From Aculops lycopersici (taxonomy: Eukaryota; Arthropoda; Arachnida; Trombidiformes; Eriophyidae), in the NCBI GenBank assembly GCA_015350385.1, contig WNKI01000001.1:27908-91907 (forward strand): a stretch of DNA of 64,000 nucleotides, read 5' to 3'. Each line of letters begins with the position of its first letter. Position 1 is the stretch's first letter. Of this stretch, positions 58,101 through 64,000 are shown one piece after another. The translations under genes and the position numbers were made by a program. The notes beneath the pieces are model-generated. The model saw only the letters and a list, made by a program, of their open reading frames with translations, was not told the origin of the DNA and did no database searches.

Positions 58101-58461
58101 GTATTTTACGCGCTCTCTAGTGTGAGACAAATAAATCTCTAAATCCGTATGCTTTTGATATACCAACCAATAGAATTTGAGGATATTTCCAAGGATTATT
58201 AACCCAATACACACCCTGAACTATTAACATCATGAACTTGCACCCTTGACTTCCAGATCATCCACTCCAATTGCCCCGGAGACCGTCGGCCGTATACAAT
58301 CATAAGTATTTTGCTACAATCATCTCCAGCAAACCTCATCAAATCGAAACGTCAAAGACACCCTGCCGGACCCAGGAATCGGGTTCCACTCAAATGTTCG
58401 CCCCCAACAACCAAATAGGAAACAAAACCAAGACCAAATACAATAGATTATATTTGAAAAC
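55108..58461. other. 3.3-kb divergent non-coding region between KLHDC10 and MAU2
   Basis: No gene recognised. It must contain both promoters. A TTG/TTA-rich trinucleotide run lies at 55646-55698. A good 3' splice site (pyrimidine-rich, ending TTCCAG at 58256) lies 200 bp before the MAU2 start and suggests a 5' UTR intron. Open frames in 55.4-56.2 kb have low-complexity or random composition. Confidence 0.45.
55646..55698. repeat. (TTG)n-rich trinucleotide run
   Basis: GTTATTGTTGTTGTTATTGTTG... changes into TGCTGCTGCTGTTGC. It gives long poly-Leu, poly-Val or poly-Asn chance frames on both strands. Confidence 0.9.
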
Positions 58462-60297
58462 ATGAATGTGGACAGGTGTCATAAGGCTTTACTGAGTTTA
58501 GCCGAAGAGTTTCGCACAAAGAACCCACCAGATCTCAAGTCGTGCATGCAATGTCTTCTAGCTATATTGAATCTCCCAGTCTCGGCACCCATCATTGCAA
58601 GAACCAACTACCAGCTTGGTTCCCTCATCTACAGATATACACATGACACGAATATTGCACAAACTTACCTCGAGCGAGCCTACGAGCAAACGGCCCTGTC
58701 GGCCGACCTGACGTTGGTCAGGTTACAGGTCGTGGCGCTTCTTGTTGACATCTACTTAAGTCAGAACCAAAGGCAGCCAGCGAAACAACTGCTCACCAGG
58801 GCTATAAACGACACCACAACCAGTGGTGGAGGACATCATAATCTTTACTGGCATTACAGATTCTTATTGAAATTATCTCACCTGAACTCAGAAGATGGAG
58901 ACTTTGCAAGTGCAAACAATCTACTCTCAATGGGAGCTCAAACGGCAAGTGCCACCAGTGACTCATATACAAATATTTTATTTTCCCTCAGCAAAGGTAT
59001 GGTACTGATGGTGGCGAAAAAGTACCCCAATTCTATGGTTCAGCAACCGCAACATATGCACCAAGTTCACCCAGAACAACAACTAGTCAACACTTTGGCT
59101 CAGGCGGGCAATCTTATAGAGGCCCTGCAAGGTTATCCATTGCGGAAAGAGGCACTCAAAGTATTCTTCCTCGTTCTTCAAGTATGCAACCTCCTAAACA
59201 AGGGCCACAATAAGAGCGCCAAACCGTATCTTAGACTATTGCAACAGAGTATTCAAACTATCACTAATGTCAATGGCCCAGATGCATTATCAATCGAGGA
59301 ATCAAATTTAATCTCACCGAACATGGCTGAAAATTTCATTTGGCTACCCAAGGAGCACATGTGTGTGCTAGTTTATCTCGTATCAGTTTTACATTCTATG
59401 CAAGCAGGCTTCCTGGACAAGGCCCAGAAGTACACCGAGAAAGGCTTGCGCCAGATAGATCAAATTCAACTGCAATCTCAAACACCTGACATGTTGTTGG
59501 AATCTTTTAACATTCTCTTCTTGGAGCATATGTCCATGTGCCATCTTGTTATGGGAAACCGAGTACAAGCTATAAAACAAACCGTTCAAGCAATGCAATT
59601 ATGTCACAGAGGAAGTCCTAAGCTACGAATCAGACACCGAGGGATAGTTCACACATTATTAGGGTTCTACGCAATGTCCATGTCCATGACAGAAGATGCT
59701 GAAAATCATTTTAGTCGAGTTATGAATGATAATGATGTTGGCACGGAGCTACGTGTCATGGCCATGCTCAATCTGGCACTATGTTACCTTCAAGATGATA
59801 CTCGCAGGTACGAGCGCCGAAACGACGTCGAGGTCTTGCTAAACCGACTCAACCCCGAGCAACTGAACTCGATTTCGTTCTGCTTAAAGGCGGCTGCTTA
59901 TTATGTTTACGGCTTAAAGGCATTCTACGACGAGCGATTCAATGATGCAAAACGAAACCTTCGCGAGACACTCAAGATGGCGAACGGAGAGGATTTGAAT
60001 AGAGTAACCTCATGCTCGCTCGTTTTACTTGGTAAGATTTTCAATCATTCTGAGTTACCAAGAGAGAGCTTGAATATGGTTGTGCCTGCGATGAAGCTTG
60101 CCGGTAAGATTCCAGACATCCACGTCCAATTGTGGGCCTCTACTGTTCTGAGGGAGATATACGCTAGAGATGTGAACTCGCAGCACCATATTGAGGCGGT
60201 AAACATGCACACTAGCTTTAGTAGCCGACTGAATGAAGATAAGATTCAAGCTTCTTCCTTGCCCGAGCATAGTTATGTCCAGTGGTTAGATTGGTAG
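58462..60297 (+). CDS. MAU2: MAU2/SCC4, cohesin loader subunit
   Basis: MAU2 binds the N-terminus of NIPBL/SCC2 and loads cohesin on chromosomes. The protein is a tetratricopeptide-type helical array. Diagnostic stretches are ARTNYQLGSLIYRYTHDTNIAQTYLERAYE (about 45-75), YWHYRFLLKLSHLN (about 128-141), and FIWLPKEHMCVLVYLVSVLHSMQAGFLDKAQKYTEKGLRQ (about 293-332), which is nearly invariant in animals. The end is HTSFSSRLNEDKIQASSLPEHSYVQWLDW. 611 residues is normal. The start MNVDRCHKALLSLAEEF matches the family beginning. Single exon. AATAAA at 60478 follows. Confidence 0.97.
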   Translation: MNVDRCHKALLSLAEEFRTKNPPDLKSCMQCLLAILNLPVSAPIIARTNYQLGSLIYRYTHDTNIAQTYLERAYEQTALSADLTLVRLQVVALLVDIYLSQNQRQPAKQLLTRAINDTTTSGGGHHNLYWHYRFLLKLSHLNSEDGDFASANNLLSMGAQTASATSDSYTNILFSLSKGMVLMVAKKYPNSMVQQPQHMHQVHPEQQLVNTLAQAGNLIEALQGYPLRKEALKVFFLVLQVCNLLNKGHNKSAKPYLRLLQQSIQTITNVNGPDALSIEESNLISPNMAENFIWLPKEHMCVLVYLVSVLHSMQAGFLDKAQKYTEKGLRQIDQIQLQSQTPDMLLESFNILFLEHMSMCHLVMGNRVQAIKQTVQAMQLCHRGSPKLRIRHRGIVHTLLGFYAMSMSMTEDAENHFSRVMNDNDVGTELRVMAMLNLALCYLQDDTRRYERRNDVEVLLNRLNPEQLNSISFCLKAAAYYVYGLKAFYDERFNDAKRNLRETLKMANGEDLNRVTSCSLVLLGKIFNHSELPRESLNMVVPAMKLAGKIPDIHVQLWASTVLREIYARDVNSQHHIEAVNMHTSFSSRLNEDKIQASSLPEHSYVQWLDW

Positions 60298-60477
60298 AGG
60301 TCCAGTGATAAGGGAGCCTCGCGTTGATTGTAGGAGAACTTGTGACATCTAACACCAAAAAAGAACGACTAAACCCGAGTTAGTTGCCAAAATACAAGTA
60401 GACAGACAAAAATCGCAACTTTGCAAGAAGCAAGTTCAGGAGAATGGAGAAGTAATCTTGCTTGAGATATGATTGAA

Positions 60478-60483
60478 AATAAA
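60478..60483 (+). terminator. Polyadenylation signal of MAU2
   Basis: AATAAA lies 180 bp after the MAU2 stop and before the convergent zinc-finger gene. Confidence 0.7.
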
Positions 60484-60558
60484 CAATTAGAGTAATTTTG
60501 CCTGTTCCCTCGAGAAGATCAAATATTAATTGATTGTTTGTAACAGTGAAAACATGCA

Positions 60559-60564
60559 TTTATT
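60559..60564 (-). terminator. Polyadenylation signal of the Hunchback-like gene
   Basis: TTTATT on the plus strand (AATAAA on the minus strand) lies 16 bp after the stop codon, giving a very short 3' UTR. Confidence 0.6.
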
Positions 60565-60580
60565 TCATCTTTGTTTAGCT

Positions 60581-61102
60581 CTAGTGACCTAGTTGCTCGC
60601 TGATTTGCTTTGATTCAATTCTGAGATCCAGGATGCATTGCTCGTTGGCGATGGATGAAGAACTTGATGAGTGTGGACTACTTGTTGTTGTTGATTTAGC
60701 ACTGCGCTTGCCTCCACGATGATCGTGGACGTCGATTGACAGTGGATGTGGATGATGGTTCTTGCGGTCGAGATGCATCTTGAGACTGTGGACGTACTTG
60801 GCGGCGTACTGGCAATCGCCACACTGGTAAGGGTAGACAGCCGAATGGCTCTTCAGGTGGCTGTTTAGCATGTACCTGTTGACGCACTGGTAGTCGCATT
60901 GATCACATTTGAAGGGCTTGTAGCCGGAGTGGGTCCGCGAGTGGTACTCTAGGTGGTGCTTGTATTGGGTGACGAACTCGCACGAGGCGCAGGTGAGCAG
61001 CTTGTCGGGCTCTAGGTGCGTTCTAATATGTTGCCAGCTATCCACCTTCACTTCGGTCTGGTGCTCGCAATAGCGACACTTGTACAGTCGTTTGCGTGCC
61101 AT
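60581..61102 (-). CDS. hb: Miniature Hunchback-like zinc-finger protein
   Basis: Four C2H2 fingers occupy residues 7-117: YKCRYCEHQTEVKVDSWQH, LTCASCEFVTQYKHHLEYH, FKCDQCDYQCVNRYMLNSH, and YQCGDCQYAAKYVHSLKMH. These match the DNA-binding middle fingers of Hunchback, including HLEYH, VNxxMLNSHLKSHSAVYPY and AAKYVHSLK, and the following LSIDVHDHRGGKRSAKS parallels the Hunchback LVIDVYGTRRGPKSK block. Hunchback is a segmentation and neuroblast-timing repressor of about 600-760 residues in insects. Here only 173 residues remain: no N-terminal region and no C-terminal finger pair for dimerisation. It may act as a bare DNA-binding module. No flanking frame supplies the missing parts. Confidence 0.85.
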   Translation of the reverse strand: MARKRLYKCRYCEHQTEVKVDSWQHIRTHLEPDKLLTCASCEFVTQYKHHLEYHSRTHSGYKPFKCDQCDYQCVNRYMLNSHLKSHSAVYPYQCGDCQYAAKYVHSLKMHLDRKNHHPHPLSIDVHDHRGGKRSAKSTTTSSPHSSSSSSIANEQCILDLRIESKQISEQLGH

Positions 61103-61724
61103 TTGAGGGTCTTGCTGTTGGTCTTGGTACGACAGGTGGTCGATTGCTCACTGATGTCGCCAGTTGCTAGTGGCGAGAGGAAACTCTGGCCGACGAGGAA
61201 GAAAGTGAAAGTGACGCGCTGACAGCCAATCTGGTGTCCCCAAGTCTCAGGTGAGCATCGAAGCGGCGGCTAATCAATCGATGGGCATGCGTGAGTGGCA
61301 GTTGGTGGTGCCGGAAGGGTCAGCGACCCTTCCCCTGTCCACGAAAGTAGTGGAGATGGCGGCCATTTTGGCGCCGAGTTGTCACATTATGTCCGATTGA
61401 CAATAAGGCGGCGCCAAAATGATAGGACCGAGTGTCGATGGTTTGTTTTCGCGAATCCCTATTCGAACTAGCGAGCGCATGAGGATTAAGAACTGAGAGG
61501 TCATTCCTCATTAGTGGCGACGCGTATCCGCCACAACTAATTTAAAAATTTCCACTTTTTAGCCCGGACCTCCGCTGAACACCAATGAGCAATCAAGGAA
61601 CTCGGCGGCCTCTCGTTTCTCCGTGGCGAATGCAGAGTGAACGAGAAAAAAGCAACTCGTGCGTCGACAAGACACTTGCGCTCATATTCCAAATGTCCAA
61701 AAGATGTCCACTCAAATACTAAGT
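61103..61724. promoter_or_regulatory. Upstream region of the Hunchback-like gene with paired E2F-like inverted repeat
   Basis: A perfect 13-bp inverted repeat, CATTTTGGCGCCG at 61364-61376 and CGGCGCCAAAATG at 61409-61421, with a 32-bp spacer, lies 260-320 bp before the start. Each arm contains the E2F consensus TTTTGGCGC. The left arm is preceded by ATGGCGGCCAT (61356-61366), which contains GCCAT cores as bound by YY1/Pho. No coding frame is supported. Confidence 0.5.
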
Positions 61725-61798
61725 GCCCGGCTAGCTCAGTCGGTTAGAGCGTCGTGCTAATAACGCGAAGGTCGACGGTTCGACCCCGTCGTTGGGCA
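61725..61798 (+). tRNA. tRNA-Ile (anticodon AAT)
   Basis: A 74-nt cloverleaf: acceptor GCCCGGC/GTTGGGC with two G-U pairs, D stem GCTC/GAGC, anticodon stem TCGTG/CGCGA around loop CTAATAA (anticodon AAT, read as IAU), T stem GACGG/CCGTC with TTCGACC loop, discriminator A. No intron. Internal A and B boxes are intact. A T6 terminator follows. Confidence 0.97.
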
Positions 61799-61802
61799 TG
61801 AA

Positions 61803-61808
61803 TTTTTT
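61803..61808 (+). terminator. RNA polymerase III terminator of the tRNA gene
   Basis: A run of six T begins four bases after the mature 3' end, with a second T6 at 61811-61816. Confidence 0.85.
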
Positions 61809-61816
61809 GATTTTTT

Positions 61817-62276
61817 CTAAACACAAAACACAGACAACATTCACATGTGTCACACGCGTCCGTTGCTCTTTCTCTCCGTTTCGATTCGCTTTCGCTAATC
61901 CGATCCCTCATAAAAATGCATCTTTTTCAACTTGCTCACCTTTCTCCCATCCCCAAAAATGCCCACTGAACCGAATCTTTAAGAACCACACCTGAGGGGC
62001 AGATTAACCAGCAACTGGCACTGGACATGGATCGAAGGTGTGAAGCCAACCAGTTGATCGGAGAAACATTGGGATACGTCGAAGGGCCATCTTTCATGCC
62101 CGAGTTTCGCGCAAGTCCAATCATGATGGCAAAATGTTTTATTAGTTATCAAAGGATCGTGTGCAAGCTTCAGATGATGAGTTGATGAATCTATGATGCT
62201 ACCGCAGATGGACAATGGGCGCCAAGTAGATGCCCAGCTCCTGAGATCGACTTGGAGGAATCTTCTTCGAGAGATT
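61817..62276. other. Gap between tRNA-Ile and NAA40
   Basis: 460 bp with no gene recognised. It should include the NAA40 3' UTR. Confidence 0.4.
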
Positions 62277-62921
62277 CTAAACTTTGAGTTTATAGCTGAA
62301 GATCGCGTAGTCAGCTTCGTTTTTGGCTGGAGACGATTTGTCTGTATGGAATTTGAGCTTATGATAGAACTTAAGGGCGGGTGCATTTGAGTGAAACACT
62401 GTCAACATAATTTTGTCCATCTTGAACTCTGTTGCTAGAACCTTAGCCAGCCTCATCAGTTCAATGCCGAGGCCTTGTCTTTGGAAGTCGTTGTGGATGT
62501 GTAGCTCGTAAACATATAAGGCACACTCGCTCTTGTCTGCACCAATCTCATACCTGAGACAGAGGAAACCGATGAGTTGCTCGTCCTCAGGAGGCAGCTG
62601 ATTCGCAATGATCTCGTCGGTTGGCAAATCGCATTTCTCACCAATCGTCACAAAGAGCACTCTAGTCCTTGGATGCTTCCACTCACCTAGTTTCTCCTCC
62701 TCGTTCCAGCCCCAACTGGAATTTTCATACATTTCCCTCATGAGAGACTCGAACAATGTCATCATCCGATCGAATGTGGTGTCATCGATCTGCTTAGAGT
62801 TGGCCAGGTAAAAGTTGTACTTGTGAAAATTCTTCTTGGAAAGTTTTGATCGCTTAACTAAATCCTCGCACTCGTTAGCCAGCTTGATTCTTAGCTTGGC
62901 TGGCATGATTTGGGACTTCAT
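62277..62921 (-). CDS. NAA40: NAA40, histone H4/H2A N-terminal acetyltransferase (NatD)
   Basis: NAA40 acetylates the N-terminal Ser of histones H4 and H2A. Diagnostic is the block LFESLMREMYENSSWGWNEEEKLGEW (about 58-83), matching the family's MYEQSEWGWKDREK motif that shapes the histone pocket. The GNAT acetyl-CoA loop is QRQGLGIELM (about 148-157). KIMLTVFHSNAPALKFYHKLKF (about 171-192) and DYAIFSYKL close the fold. 214 residues is close to the usual 235. The N-terminal Gly-Arg-Lys-rich stretch of vertebrate NAA40 is absent. The start is the first Met; Met6 is equally possible. It diverges from the p47-like gene. Confidence 0.93.
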   Translation of the reverse strand: MKSQIMPAKLRIKLANECEDLVKRSKLSKKNFHKYNFYLANSKQIDDTTFDRMMTLFESLMREMYENSSWGWNEEEKLGEWKHPRTRVLFVTIGEKCDLPTDEIIANQLPPEDEQLIGFLCLRYEIGADKSECALYVYELHIHNDFQRQGLGIELMRLAKVLATEFKMDKIMLTVFHSNAPALKFYHKLKFHTDKSSPAKNEADYAIFSYKLKV

Positions 62922-63241
62922 CTTGTGTTAGAGATTTTCTATGGTGAAGCACCTTGATAGTTTTCAATAAAAGTTGGGTAAAGTTAGGATTGAAAGGTAC
63001 ATGCATTGACAAAAGTTTGTTTATGTTTGGCAGTATGCGAATCGCTGCGCGTGAACGTTTTTTAATTTTCGCGCTTATTTCTAGAAAATCCAAAACACAG
63101 ATCAACTTCTTCTCAGGTAACTTGTCAAGAAGCCAGTAGATTAATTTAGCTAAAACATCCAATAGATCTGGATTGCTTATTGACGAACCCAATTACATCC
63201 CTTGTGTCACCCCAATCACAAGAACTAAACACTTCTCCACC
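62922..63241. promoter_or_regulatory. Divergent promoter region of NAA40 and the p47-like gene
   Basis: 320 bp between two outward-facing genes. No TATA/initiator pair was identified. A minus-strand open frame across it looks accidental. Confidence 0.4.
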
Positions 63242-63778
63242 ATGAGTAGAAGGATTGCAACACTCAGGGATCTACAGTCGGATGACTCGGACAATCATCC
63301 GCCTCGCGACGGACAGGCTTTTTATGCAGGTGGTTCGGAGCATAGTGGTCAGCAAATTTTGGGTCCGAACAGAGGTAGTGGTCCAAACAATAGTCAGTTG
63401 ATTGACCAACTATTCCACCAAGCGAGACAATCGGCTGCTTTAGTTAGCGACCCAAGCCAAGGTTCCCAATCGACCGGCGGATCAGCAGGTCCAGCCACCT
63501 TACCTATCGTTTTCTGGCGAAACGGGTTCACTGTAGGAGAGAGCGAGTTGCGAGACTACGAAGCCATCCAAAATCGAGACTTCATCGATCACCTTCGTAG
63601 AGGCGAGACGCCGCCAGAGTTGGCGCGTCAGGTCAGGGGTGGCATGGTGGAGGTTAAGCTGGAGAACAAGGCTACCCAAGACTACAAGTCGGAGCGAAAA
63701 GTACAAGCATTCTCTGGGCGAGGATATCGTCTGGGTGCACCAGCACCGGAAACAGTGAGCAAGCCTGAAACTGATTAG
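63242..63778 (+). CDS. p47/NSFL1C-like SEP-domain protein without UBA or UBX
   Basis: p47 is a p97/VCP cofactor in membrane fusion and substrate handling, normally UBA-SEP-SHP-UBX. The frame opens at 63173, but CACCATGAG at 63242 is the better start (MSRRIATLRDLQ). Counting from there, ATLRDLQSDD...GQAFYAGGSEHSGQQILGP (about 5-42) is the p47 linker region. The SEP domain (about 85-165) shows IVFWRNGFTVGESELRDY, FIDHLRRGETPPEL and GGMVEVKLENKATQDY. FSGRGYRLG (about 161-169) is an SHP box that binds the p97 N-domain. The protein ends ten residues later, so the UBX domain is missing, and there is no N-terminal UBA. At 178 residues it is about half of p47. It may still bind p97 through SHP and trimerise through SEP. 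Confidence 0.9.
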   Translation: MSRRIATLRDLQSDDSDNHPPRDGQAFYAGGSEHSGQQILGPNRGSGPNNSQLIDQLFHQARQSAALVSDPSQGSQSTGGSAGPATLPIVFWRNGFTVGESELRDYEAIQNRDFIDHLRRGETPPELARQVRGGMVEVKLENKATQDYKSERKVQAFSGRGYRLGAPAPETVSKPETD

Positions 63779-64000
63779 AGGTGTTGAAGCCAAACATATC
63801 TACATCATGTTCTCATTAAAGCGCTGTAACGACCCATAACGAGATCCGTTGAAATCAGCTTTTCGTTCGAGCATTATCATATTATAATTTTGCATTTTCT
63901 TTCTATAATTCATCTGATTGACGATCATCGTTATTTAGAGTATCTCGGCCTCTCGTCACCTTGTGAGTCGACCGAAAATGGACATTAAAGCTTACTGTCG
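63779..64000. other. 3' flank of the p47-like gene
   Basis: ATTAAA at 63815-63820 is a likely polyadenylation signal 37 bp after the stop. The rest of the window edge shows no gene, and no UBX-coding frame follows. Confidence 0.5.

Noticed and set aside
62875..63192. Minus-strand ORF of 105 codons
   Set aside because: It overlaps the NAA40 start in another frame and spans a divergent promoter; its hydrophobic look comes from AT-rich sequence.
1..64000. CRISPR arrays, bacterial operons, rRNA genes
   Set aside because: No regularly spaced repeat-spacer pattern and no rRNA signature; gene content is plainly animal nuclear.

Overview
The window is nuclear DNA of an animal, most likely an arthropod, and very probably a mite with a strongly streamlined genome. 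Gene content is metazoan: akirin, Numb, Hunchback-type zinc fingers, the IFT dynein heavy chain, MAU2, and an OCA2-type permease. Almost every protein lies in one uninterrupted reading frame (MSH6 about 1130 codons, SPT16 about 1040, dynein 2613). Intergenic gaps are often 10-500 bp, and core promoters look arthropod (TATA box about 28 bp before a TCAGT/TCACT initiator). Near-total intron loss with trimmed proteins is known in eriophyoid mites such as Aculops. Assigning this DNA to that group is my inference and is not proven by the sequence.

Layout. 1-5576: a Ty3/Gypsy-type LTR retrotransposon on the minus strand (LTR, primer-binding site, gag, -1 frameshift site, pol), with a 54-bp tandem repeat beyond its pol end. 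5590-15876: an orphan tail-anchored protein, then MSH6 and SPT16 sharing a divergent promoter, then an F-box/LRR protein. 16184-23378: an eIF4B-derived fragment, an akirin-PTBP fusion, a KIDINS220-like ankyrin protein and a short Numb. 23389-31049: a cluster rich in translation and transcription genes (eIF2B epsilon, TFIIE alpha, RPLP1, eIF4B, eIF2B gamma). 31904-45688: OCA2-like permease, RNF19-type RBR ligase, cytoplasmic dynein 2 heavy chain and an AP180/CALM-type ANTH protein. 45689-48936: a low-complexity region that carries a good core promoter but no recognisable protein. 48937-60297: gamma-glutamyltransferase, two orphan ORFs, KLHDC10 and MAU2. 60581-64000: a miniature Hunchback, tRNA-Ile(AAT), NAA40 and a p47-like SEP protein.

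The strongest theme is domain pruning. Numb lacks its endocytic tail, KIDINS220 its NTPase and membrane part, p47 its UBA and UBX domains, eIF2B epsilon its left-handed beta-helix, Hunchback everything but four fingers, and the dynein about 1700 residues. The most novel single items are the akirin-PTBP fusion and a retrotransposon whose ancestral RNase H has decayed into a tether while a second, intact RNase H follows it, as in retroviruses.

Translation initiation is heavily represented: two of the five eIF2B subunits and eIF4B lie within 8 kb. This is most simply chance proximity in a compact genome, not an operon. Genes alternate strands in divergent and convergent pairs with short shared promoters or abutting 3' ends.
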